A stretch of 64,000 nucleotides of DNA, from the NCBI GenBank assembly GCA_033856195.1, contig JAWVFL010000024.1:3949-67948 (forward strand), given 5' to 3'. Each line of letters begins with the position of its first letter. Within the stretch, counting starts at the first letter, position 1. This DNA comes from VRUE01 sp033856195 (lineage in GTDB: Bacteria; Actinomycetota; Thermoleophilia; Solirubrobacterales; 70-9). Positions 39,999-47,629 of the stretch are shown piece after piece. The notes below the pieces were generated by a model. That model was not told the DNA's origin and searched no databases. It saw nothing but the letters and a program-made list of their open reading frames with translations. The position numbers and the translations under genes were made by a program.

Positions 39999-40472
39999 TC
40001 AGCCGTTGGCGTGGCCGGCGTCGAAGCCTTCGCGGTAGGTGCGCAGGAAGGCGGGTGGCAAGGGTTGGTTCTCGGGGCTGTAGCGGGCCGCGGCGGAGAG
40101 CCGGCGGATCAACTCGGCGTGGATCCCGTCGGTGTTGTCGGCGCCCCGTTGCGCCGCACCGAGCAGGTAGCCGAGTTCGAGGTTCGCGTTGCCACCGGGG
40201 TCGGCGCGCGCTTCCGCGTTGAACTTCGTGGCCGTCGCCAGCATCGCCGTGCCGACCGTGGCGAGGTCGCCAGCCTTCTGGTTCTCCGCAAGGCAGTCGC
40301 TGATCGGCGTCTCGTCGGCCAGCATCACCGCGCCGGGCGCGGCACGCAGTGCGCGCAGGTATGCAGAAGACCCTTCGAGACAGGCGACCGGTGTCGCGTC
40401 GTCGGTCCGCCCACATCCAGCCGCGGCGAGAACCGCGGCGACCGTCAGCGCAATGGCAATCCGAGCAGGCAT
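39999..40472 (-). CDS. Putative lipoprotein of unknown function
   Basis: 157 residues. Signal with lipobox-like LAAAGC (Cys 20), then a mature helical domain (ACLEGSSAYLRALRAAPGAVML, SDCLAENQKAGDLATVGTAMLATATKFN, NLELGYLLGAAQRGADNTDGIHAELIRRL). Two further cysteines may pair. No family recognised. It lies upstream of fumC on the same strand, 60 bp away. Confidence 0.8.
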   Translation of the reverse strand: MPARIAIALTVAAVLAAAGCGRTDDATPVACLEGSSAYLRALRAAPGAVMLADETPISDCLAENQKAGDLATVGTAMLATATKFNAEARADPGGNANLELGYLLGAAQRGADNTDGIHAELIRRLSAAARYSPENQPLPPAFLRTYREGFDAGHANG

Positions 40473-40556
40473 CGGCGCACCATCCTACGGATGCCCCTCA
40501 CGATCGAACTGGGTCAACTTCTCTACCTGGCAGATCCAGAAGCTGATGCAGTTCGG

Positions 40557-41294
40557 CTAATCGCCGCGAGCGGAGACGCCGCCGGAGTGGATTGTCCCGA
40601 TGCCGCCGGGAGGACCTTGGGGGAGTTTTTGCGGCGGCGATTTGGGGCGCGGCTTGCGACCGCCGACGGGACCGGTGGGGAAGACTTCGACCCATTCGGC
40701 GAGCTGGAATTGCGGGACCGGGGAGTGCTGCCAGGAGAGGTGGAGGTGATTGCCGCAGCCGTGGCCCGCGTCCCCGTTGTAGCCGACCCAGCGGAAGGGC
40801 GGCACGGGCTGATTTTGCAACGGCTCGGCCCATTCGGCGAGTCGGGTGATGCCCGCCCAGTTGGCGTCGCATTTGCTGCTCGGATTCAGCGGGATGACGT
40901 CGACGGCGAGGCCGTTGTAGTGGTCGGAGTTGCGGACGTGGCACTGGTTGCAGCCGACGTGTTCGCCATTTGGGAGTGGCCCCGAGTAGCCGTCGTTGAT
41001 GTAGATCGGGAAGCGGTCGGCGATCCAGCGCAGGTCGGGCACGATGCGCCGATCGACCATGTCGCCTTCTTCGTGCGGGATCGCGGCAGGGATCGGCACG
41101 ATTTCGCCGGTTGCGTAGGCGAGCCTGGTCGCCGTCGGCCCGGCGCTCGCCGAGGACACCGCCAGGAGGCAGAGCGCGAGCACCGCCGCCGCGGCAAGCA
41201 GGCCCTGCCCAACGCGCCGCGCGAGGTCGATGCGGTCGTAATTGTGTCCGCTATGCGGAGGGAAATGCGACATCGTGTCGGTGGGGCGATCCAC
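40557..41294 (-). CDS. Secreted protein with a LAS/M15-like metallopeptidase core
   Basis: 245 residues. Signal-type hydrophobic segment at about 32-50 (LLAAAAVLALCLLAVSSASA); start ATG 41294 or 41273. The core shows CHVRNSDHYNGLAVDVIPL (H-x6-D) and GHGCGNHLHLSW (HxH), the arrangement of metal ligands in LAS/M15 D-Ala-D-Ala peptidases. This suggests a peptidoglycan-cleaving enzyme, though sequence similarity beyond the motif is weak. C-terminal tail is Pro/Gly-rich. Divergent from the benzoylformate-decarboxylase-like gene. Confidence 0.75.
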   Translation of the reverse strand: MDRPTDTMSHFPPHSGHNYDRIDLARRVGQGLLAAAAVLALCLLAVSSASAGPTATRLAYATGEIVPIPAAIPHEEGDMVDRRIVPDLRWIADRFPIYINDGYSGPLPNGEHVGCNQCHVRNSDHYNGLAVDVIPLNPSSKCDANWAGITRLAEWAEPLQNQPVPPFRWVGYNGDAGHGCGNHLHLSWQHSPVPQFQLAEWVEVFPTGPVGGRKPRPKSPPQKLPQGPPGGIGTIHSGGVSARGD

Positions 41295-41362
41295 GCGGCG
41301 GTTATCGACGCCGGCGGGCGTTCACTTGAGAACAGCAAGGCAGCGGTAGGGTTCCGCTCGGT

Positions 41363-42961
41363 ATGCCGACGGTTCGCGAGGCCAGCTTCGATCTCTTCCG
41401 GGAGTTGGGGATGACGACGATGTTCGGCAACCCCGGCTCGACCGAGCTGCCGATGCTGGCCGACTTCCCCTCGGACTTCCGCTACGTGCTCGGCTTGCAG
41501 GAGGCGGTCGTGGTCGGCATGGCCGACGGCTACGCCCAGGCCTCGGGCAAGACGACGATGGCCAACCTGCACACCGCGCCCGGGGTCGGCAACGCCATGG
41601 GGGCGATCTTCAACGCCCAGGCGAACCACTCGCCGCTGCTGGTCACCGCCGGGCAGCAGGCGCGGGCGCAGATCACCCTGCAGGCGAACCTGACCAACCG
41701 CGACGCGATCCGCATGCCGCACCCGCTGGTCAAGTGGTCCTTCGAGCCGGCCCGGGCCGAGGACGTGCCGCTCGCCCTCGCCCACGGCGCCCACCTCGCC
41801 GGCCTGCCGCCCAAGGGCCCGACCTTCGTCTCGCTGCCGATGGACGACTGGTACGCCGAGGTCGATGCGGCCGACGCACGCGAGGCGATCGCTCGCAAGG
41901 TCAGCGGCCGCGCCGCCGCTGACCCGGCAGCGGTTCGCGTCCTCGCCGATCGCCTCGACGCCGCCACCAACCCGGTGATGGTCGCCGGCCCGGACATCGA
42001 CGCCTCGGGCGCCTGGGATGACGCGATCGCCCTCGCCGAGCGCCAGCACCTGCCGGTCTGGGCGACGCCGGCGCCGGGAGGCGGCCGCATCGGCTTCCCC
42101 GAGAACCACGCCAACTACCGCGGCGTCCTGCCGCCGGCGATCGGCCCCGTCGCGCAGACGCTCGAGGGCCACGACCTGATCCTCGTCGTCGGCAGCTCGG
42201 TCTTCCCCTACTACCCCTACATTCCCGGCCCGCTGCTGCCCGAAGGGGCGAAGCTGGTGGCGATCACCAGCGACCCCGACGAGGCCGCCCGCGCGCCGAT
42301 GGGCGATGCGCTGGTCGCCGACGTCAAGCTCACGCTCGAGGCGCTGCTCGCCGACGTGCCCGAGTCGACCCGCCCCGCGCCCGAGCCCAACCAGGGCCCG
42401 CAGGAAATCCCGCCCAGCGACCCGCTCAACCCCTCGACCGTCCACACCGCCCTCGGCGAGGTCTTCCCCGAGGACGGGATCGTCGTGCTCGAGTCCCCCT
42501 CCAGCACCCTCGCCCTGCGCAACCAGCTGCGACTCTCGCGGCCCGGCAGCTACTACTTCGCGGCAGGTGGCGGCCTCGGTTTCGGTCTCGCCGCCTCGGT
42601 CGGCGTTCAGCTCGCCCAGCCCGACCGCCCCGTCGTCTGCGTGATCGGCGAGGGCTCGGTCCAGTACGCGGTCAGCGCCTTCTGGAGCGCCGTCGCCTAC
42701 AAGGCGCCGGTCACCTTCCTGGTCGTGCGCAACGAGGAGTACGCGATCCTCAAGTGGTTCGCCGAAGTCGAGCAGGTCGCGGGGGCGCCCGGGCTCGACC
42801 TGCCGAAGCTCGACGTCGCCGCGGTCGCCGAGGGCTACGGCGTCAACGCCACCCGGGTCAAGGACCGCGACGAGGTGCGAGGCGCCCTGGAGAAGGCCTT
42901 CGCCTCCTCTGGTCCGGAACTGGTCGAAGTCCCGGTGACGCCGGGGATGTCGCTCTTCTAG
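41363..42961 (+). CDS. Benzoylformate-decarboxylase-like ThDP enzyme
   Basis: 532 residues, full-length ThDP-dependent decarboxylase. It aligns well with Pseudomonas putida MdlC as I remember it: FGNPGSTELPML (Ser26), LQEAVVVGMADGYAQA (activating Glu47), NLHTAPGVGNAMG (His70), DPDEAARAPMGDA. But the position of catalytic His281 (VFRYHQYDPG) is Tyr here (VFPYYPYIPG), and the ThDP/Mg motif GDGS...NNGTY is GEGS...RNEEY. It may therefore act on another 2-oxo acid, or make or break C-C bonds. It is 13 bp upstream of the FAD/Fe-S dehydrogenase, so a 2-hydroxyacid to 2-oxoacid to aldehyde route is plausible (inference). Confidence 0.88.
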   Translation: MPTVREASFDLFRELGMTTMFGNPGSTELPMLADFPSDFRYVLGLQEAVVVGMADGYAQASGKTTMANLHTAPGVGNAMGAIFNAQANHSPLLVTAGQQARAQITLQANLTNRDAIRMPHPLVKWSFEPARAEDVPLALAHGAHLAGLPPKGPTFVSLPMDDWYAEVDAADAREAIARKVSGRAAADPAAVRVLADRLDAATNPVMVAGPDIDASGAWDDAIALAERQHLPVWATPAPGGGRIGFPENHANYRGVLPPAIGPVAQTLEGHDLILVVGSSVFPYYPYIPGPLLPEGAKLVAITSDPDEAARAPMGDALVADVKLTLEALLADVPESTRPAPEPNQGPQEIPPSDPLNPSTVHTALGEVFPEDGIVVLESPSSTLALRNQLRLSRPGSYYFAAGGGLGFGLAASVGVQLAQPDRPVVCVIGEGSVQYAVSAFWSAVAYKAPVTFLVVRNEEYAILKWFAEVEQVAGAPGLDLPKLDVAAVAEGYGVNATRVKDRDEVRGALEKAFASSGPELVEVPVTPGMSLF

Positions 42962-42973
42962 GCTGGACTGACG

Positions 42974-45805
42974 ATGGCGCTGCTGGAGAGGAAGCTGGCG
43001 CCGCCTCCCTCGGAGCCGGCCCCCGATCGCGCCCCCGACAGCCTCGCTGGCGGCACGGCCCAGCCGCTGCGGGGCGAGCTGGAGCAGCTGCTCGGCGCCG
43101 ACCGTGTCCTCGCCCGCGCCAGCGACATCGTCCGCTACGCCTCCGACGCCAGCCCCTACCGGCTCTTCCCACAGGCAGTCGTGATGGCTCACGATGCCAC
43201 TGACGTCGCCAAGGTGCTCGATTACGGCAGGCGCAGCGGCATGCCCGTCACCTTCCGCGCCGGCGGCACCAGCCTCAACGGCCAGGGCCAGAGCGACGGC
43301 ATCCTCGTCGACGTGCGCCGCCACTTCGGCGGCGTCGCGGTCGAAGACGGCGCCAAGCGCGCTCGGATCCAGCCTGGCACCGTGCTCGGCCACGCCAACC
43401 GGGTGCTGGCGCCGCACGGCCGCAAGCTCGGCCCCGACCCGGCCAGCACCGACATCGCCACGGTCGGCGGCGTGATCGCCAACAACTCGGGTGGGATGCG
43501 CTGCGGCGTCAGCAAGGACTCCTACTCGACCGTCAGCTCGATGACGCTGGTGCTCGCCTCCGGCACGACGATCGACACCGCCGCCCCCGATGCCGCCGAG
43601 CGCTTCGAGGCCGAGGAGCCCGAGCTCGCGCAGGGCCTGGCCGCGATCCGCAACGAGATCCGCGCCGACGCCGAGCTGAGCGAGCGCATCCGCCGCAAGT
43701 TCGCGATCAAGAACACGACCGGCTACCGGCTCTGCGCCTTCCTCGACGCTGAGCAACCGCTGGAGATCTTCCGCCGCTTGGTCGTCGGCTCCGAGGGCAC
43801 GCTCGCCTTCGTCGCCGAGGCGGTCTTCGAAACCGTGCCGTTGCCCTCCCACACAACCACGGCCTGGGTCCACTTCCCCGGCATCGACGAGGCGATCGCG
43901 CCGGTGCGAGACCTCGTCGACAGCGGCGCGACCGCGGTCGAGCTGATGGTGGCGCCGGCCCTGATCACGGCCGCCTGGAACATGGTCGGCGCGCCGCAGG
44001 AGTGGAAAGAGCTGCCGCCCGAGTCGGCCGTGCTGCTGGTCGAGTACGGCGCCGCGAGCGACGATGCGCTCGACGCCTACGTCGCCAGGGCGAGCGAGAT
44101 CTTCGCCGCGCACGAGACGATCCGGCCGATCGACTTCACCCGCGAGGCCGAGGGGATCGAGCTTGCCTGGCGCGTGCGCGAGGGACTGCACGGGCTGATC
44201 GGGCGCCTGCGCCTGCCCGGCACGTCCCTGATCGTCGAGGACGTCTGTGTTCCACCGGAGCGGATCGCCGAGGGAGCGCAGGACCTGCAGGCGCTGCTCG
44301 GCGAGCACGGCTTCCTGCCCGGCGTCGCCGGTCACGCCTCGGCCGGCAACCTCCACTTCATGCTCACCCCGGACTTCGCCAAGCAGGAGGACCGCGAGCG
44401 CTACGAGGCCTTCATGGCCAAGCTGGTCGAGCTGATCGTCGGCAAGTACGGCGGCTCGCTCAAGGCCGAGCACGGCACCGGCATCAACATGGCTCCTTAT
44501 GTAGAGCGCGAGTGGGGGGAGGTGGCGACCGAGCTGATGTGGCGGGTGAAGCAGCTCGCCGACCCCGACGGCGTGCTCAACCCCGGCGTCGTCCTCAACC
44601 GCGATCCCGATGTCCACCTGCGCAACCTGAAAACGACCCCGGCGATCGAGGAGTCGGCGACGACCTGTGTCGAGTGCGGCTTCTGCGAGCCCGTCTGCCC
44701 CAGCCGCAACCTGACCACGACGCCGCGCCAGCGGATCGTGCTGCGCCGCGAGATCGCGCGCCAGCCAGCCGGCTCGCCGGTCCAGAAGGCGCTGCTCGAG
44801 GAGTACGAGTACGACTCGCTGGAGACCTGCGCCGCCGACGGCTCCTGTCAACTTGCCTGCCCGGTTGGCATCGACACCGGCCAGCTGGTCAAGGAACTGC
44901 GCAAGGAGCGCCACGGAGAACGCGCCGAAGCGACGGCCCTGGCGGCGGCGAAGCGCTGGGCCGTGGTCGAGGGCGCCTCGCGCGCCGGCCTGCGCCTCGG
45001 CGGGCCGCTGGCTCGGCGGACGAAGCGAGGGGAGGGATTGCCACCGCCGGCATCGGCAAAGTTGCCGATGACCCTGCACGAAGGCGCCGCCGCCGTCTAC
45101 GTCCCTTCCTGCACCAACCGCATCTTCGGCGGCTCGCCGATCGAGGCGCTGGTCGAGGTCTCGCGCCGCGCCGGCCTGCCGGTCTGGATCCCGCCAGACG
45201 TCGCCGGCAGCTGCTGCGGTCTCCCGTGGAGCTCGAAGGGCTTCGCCGGGGCGCACCGCCACAAGGCAAACGAGATGGTCGAGCGGCTCTGGGAGTGGAG
45301 CGGCGAAGGCGCGCTACCGGTCGTGATCGACGCGGCCTCCTGCACCCAGGGCATCGCCGACCCCGGCGAGGGCGCGCTGAGCGAGGAGAACGCTTCGCGG
45401 CTGGCCGAGCTGGAGATCCTCGACTCGGTCGCCTGGGCACACGACCGCCTGCTGCCCTGGCTCGAGGTCGCCGAGAGGGTTGGCTCGGCAACGGTCCACC
45501 CAACCTGCGCGACGCGCCACATGGGCCTCGCCCCCCGCCTGCGCTCGCTCGCCGATGCCCTCGCCGACGATGTCTACGTCGCCCCTTCGGCCACCTGCTG
45601 CGGCTTCGCCGGCGACCGCGGCATCTCCCACCCCGAGCTGACCGCTGCCGCAACCCGCCCCCAAGCCGAAGAGCTGGCTGGCCGCGACTTCGACGCCCAC
45701 CTCTCCAACAACCGCACCTGCGAGATCGGCCTCAGCCGCGCCACAGGCGCCGACTACGAGTCGATCGTCCTCTTGCTTGAGCGGCTGACGCGGGTCGCCA
45801 ACTAG
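42974..45805 (+). CDS. FAD-linked and Fe-S 2-hydroxyacid dehydrogenase (D-lactate dehydrogenase-like)
   Basis: 943 residues with three parts. An N-terminal FAD-binding_4 domain (VMAHDATDVAKVL, FRAGGTSLNGQGQSDGILVD, GPDPASTDIATVGGVIANNSGG), a FAD-oxidase C domain to about 540 (HASAGNLHFML, LKAEHGTGIN), then Fe-S motifs CVECGFCEPVCP (about 565) and CAADGSCQLACP (about 618), and two CCG domains (SCTNRIFGG...CCGLPWSS; HPTCATRH...CCGFAGDRG). Such proteins oxidise D-lactate, D-2-hydroxyglutarate or similar acids and pass electrons to quinone or cytochrome. Linked to the ThDP decarboxylase gene. The 3' end overlaps a convergent SDR gene by 4 bp. Confidence 0.93.
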   Translation: MALLERKLAPPPSEPAPDRAPDSLAGGTAQPLRGELEQLLGADRVLARASDIVRYASDASPYRLFPQAVVMAHDATDVAKVLDYGRRSGMPVTFRAGGTSLNGQGQSDGILVDVRRHFGGVAVEDGAKRARIQPGTVLGHANRVLAPHGRKLGPDPASTDIATVGGVIANNSGGMRCGVSKDSYSTVSSMTLVLASGTTIDTAAPDAAERFEAEEPELAQGLAAIRNEIRADAELSERIRRKFAIKNTTGYRLCAFLDAEQPLEIFRRLVVGSEGTLAFVAEAVFETVPLPSHTTTAWVHFPGIDEAIAPVRDLVDSGATAVELMVAPALITAAWNMVGAPQEWKELPPESAVLLVEYGAASDDALDAYVARASEIFAAHETIRPIDFTREAEGIELAWRVREGLHGLIGRLRLPGTSLIVEDVCVPPERIAEGAQDLQALLGEHGFLPGVAGHASAGNLHFMLTPDFAKQEDRERYEAFMAKLVELIVGKYGGSLKAEHGTGINMAPYVEREWGEVATELMWRVKQLADPDGVLNPGVVLNRDPDVHLRNLKTTPAIEESATTCVECGFCEPVCPSRNLTTTPRQRIVLRREIARQPAGSPVQKALLEEYEYDSLETCAADGSCQLACPVGIDTGQLVKELRKERHGERAEATALAAAKRWAVVEGASRAGLRLGGPLARRTKRGEGLPPPASAKLPMTLHEGAAAVYVPSCTNRIFGGSPIEALVEVSRRAGLPVWIPPDVAGSCCGLPWSSKGFAGAHRHKANEMVERLWEWSGEGALPVVIDAASCTQGIADPGEGALSEENASRLAELEILDSVAWAHDRLLPWLEVAERVGSATVHPTCATRHMGLAPRLRSLADALADDVYVAPSATCCGFAGDRGISHPELTAAATRPQAEELAGRDFDAHLSNNRTCEIGLSRATGADYESIVLLLERLTRVAN

Positions 45806-46659
45806 GCGACGCTGGACTTGGCCTTGGTGTCCGCCTCGGCTTGGCGCAGTGCGGCGGCGACCTTGGCGTCGCGCTCGAGGCGCCGGTCGAGAATGGGGTT
45901 GAGGATTCCTCGCAGCGCCGATACGTAGCGCCACCAGCCCGGCGCGAAGACGCGCGGCGCGCGTTCCTCGATCCCCCGCACGAGCGCCGCGCTGGCCTGC
46001 TCGACCGGGATTCGCTTGAAGAAGGCCTTAGGCAGCAGTTCCTGCATGCGCTTGCCGCCCTGCTCGCGGTCCAGTCCCTGCCGCACCATCTCCGTGTCGA
46101 CCCAACCGAAGTAGGCGACCGTGGCGCTCGCGCCCCAGGGGGCTAGCTCCACCCGCAGTGGCCGGCCCAGCGCCTCGACCGCCGCCTTGGAGGCGCCGTA
46201 AGGACTCATCATCGTGCTGTTCATGAAGGCGGCGACGGATGCGACCAGGACGACCTGGCCGTTGCGCTCGGAGACCTGCGGCAGCGCGGCGCGCACGGTA
46301 TTCCAGACGCCGAGCAGGTTGACGTCGATCACCTTCTGCCATTCCTCGGGCGGCATGGTTCGGGTGGTCGCGCCTTCCGGGGCGATCCCGGCGTTCGCCA
46401 TCGCCACGTCAAGAGCGCCGAAGCGCTCGACCGTCTGGGCGACCGCGGCCAGCATCGCCCCCGCGTCGGTGACGTCGGCTCCGATCCCGATCGCTCGCTC
46501 CCCGATCCGCTCGGCCGCCTCGCGCGCCTGATCGGCATCGAGGTCGACGACCACCACCGAGGCGCCGCGCATGTGTAGCTGGCGCGCCGTCTCGTAGCCG
46601 ATCCCGCGGGCGGCGCCGGTGACCAGCGCCACCTTTCCGTTGAGGTCGTAGGCGGACAT
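45802..46659 (-). CDS. Short-chain dehydrogenase/reductase, tandem copy 1
   Basis: 285 residues. NAD(P)-binding TGAARGIG, DLDADQ (acid after beta-2 favours NAD), NAGIAPEG, active-site Ser in VASVAAF, YGASK. C-terminal about 40 residues (WWRYVSALRGILNPILDRRLERDAKV) are beyond the SDR core and shared with the neighbour. Substrate unknown. It lies 22 bp downstream of its paralogue; their N-terminal 90 bp are almost identical at DNA level. Confidence 0.92.
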   Translation of the reverse strand: MSAYDLNGKVALVTGAARGIGYETARQLHMRGASVVVVDLDADQAREAAERIGERAIGIGADVTDAGAMLAAVAQTVERFGALDVAMANAGIAPEGATTRTMPPEEWQKVIDVNLLGVWNTVRAALPQVSERNGQVVLVASVAAFMNSTMMSPYGASKAAVEALGRPLRVELAPWGASATVAYFGWVDTEMVRQGLDREQGGKRMQELLPKAFFKRIPVEQASAALVRGIEERAPRVFAPGWWRYVSALRGILNPILDRRLERDAKVAAALRQAEADTKAKSSVA

Positions 46660-46681
46660 GCCGGGAGGTTATTCCCAGCTG

Positions 46682-47557
46682 CTAACGCGGAGCGGCTGAG
46701 ACCGCGGCAGCACCCTGCTCGTCGGTGTCGGCCTCGACCTCGAGCACCGTAGAGACCATCCGCCTGTCCTGCTCCATGCGGCGGTCGAGCAGGGGGTTGA
46801 GGATGCCGCGCAGGGCGGAGACATAGCGCCACCATTTCGGCGCGAAGATCCGCGGTGCGCGCTCTTCGATGCCCCGCACGATCGCCGCCCCAGCCTCGCT
46901 GGGGTGGATCCGCTTGAGCAGGAAGTCGGGCGTGTTCTCACGCAGGCGGTTCGAGTGCGGCCGCTCGGTGGCGTCCTGAACCATTTTGGTGTCGACCCAG
47001 CCGAAATAGGCGACGCTGGCGCTGGCGCCGAGCGGTGTCAGCTCGGTCCGCAGGGCTCGGCCCATCGACTCGACCCCCGCCTTTGCGACGGCGTAGGGGC
47101 TGTTGAAGACGCCGTTCATGAAGGCGTAGACGGAGGAGGTGACGACGATGTGCCCACCGCGCTCGACGATCTGCGGCAGCGCCGCCCGCACTGTGCGCCA
47201 GACGCCGAGCAGGTCGACCTCGAAGACCCGCTCCCATTCCTCGACCGAGATACCCCGCGTCGTCGCCATCTGTGCCTGCGCGATGCCGGCGTTTGCGACC
47301 ACCACGTCGAGGCCGCCGAAGCGCTCGACCGTCTCGGCGACGGCGCCCATGATCGCCGAATGGTCGGTGACGTCGGCGCCGATCCCGATCGCGCGCTGGC
47401 CGATCCGCTCGGCCGCCTCACGGGACTGCTCGGGGTCGAGGTCGACGACCGCCGCCGAGGCGCCGCGCATGTGCAGCTGGCGCGCCGTCTCGTAGCCGAT
47501 CCCGCGGGCGGCGCCGGTGACCAGCGCCACCTTTCCGTTGAGGTCGTAGGCGGGCAC
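46682..47557 (-). CDS. Short-chain dehydrogenase/reductase, tandem copy 2
   Basis: 291 residues from GTG 47557. TGAARGIG, DLDPEQ, NAGIAQAQ, active-site Ser in VTSSVYAF, YAVAK, and the same C-terminal extension as copy 1 (WWRYVSALRGILNPLLDRRMEQDRRM). Copies 1 and 2 are clear paralogues (roughly 60 % identical by eye). It is divergent from ileS with about 70 bp between. Possible role in lipid or xenobiotic ketone reduction is unproven. Confidence 0.92.
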   Translation of the reverse strand: MPAYDLNGKVALVTGAARGIGYETARQLHMRGASAAVVDLDPEQSREAAERIGQRAIGIGADVTDHSAIMGAVAETVERFGGLDVVVANAGIAQAQMATTRGISVEEWERVFEVDLLGVWRTVRAALPQIVERGGHIVVTSSVYAFMNGVFNSPYAVAKAGVESMGRALRTELTPLGASASVAYFGWVDTKMVQDATERPHSNRLRENTPDFLLKRIHPSEAGAAIVRGIEERAPRIFAPKWWRYVSALRGILNPLLDRRMEQDRRMVSTVLEVEADTDEQGAAAVSAAPR

Positions 47558-47629
47558 GTGGCAAGACTATTGCGTGCCAAGGCCACCGTCAGGGGCAGAG
47601 GACGGAGCCGCTCCTAGAATCACCCGTCC

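Noticed and set aside
40886..45262. A 1458-codon open frame on the minus strand
   Set aside because: It lies antisense to the benzoylformate-decarboxylase-like and FAD/Fe-S genes, is low complexity in composition (Gly/Arg/Val/Asp), and has no domain. It is a product of high GC third positions.
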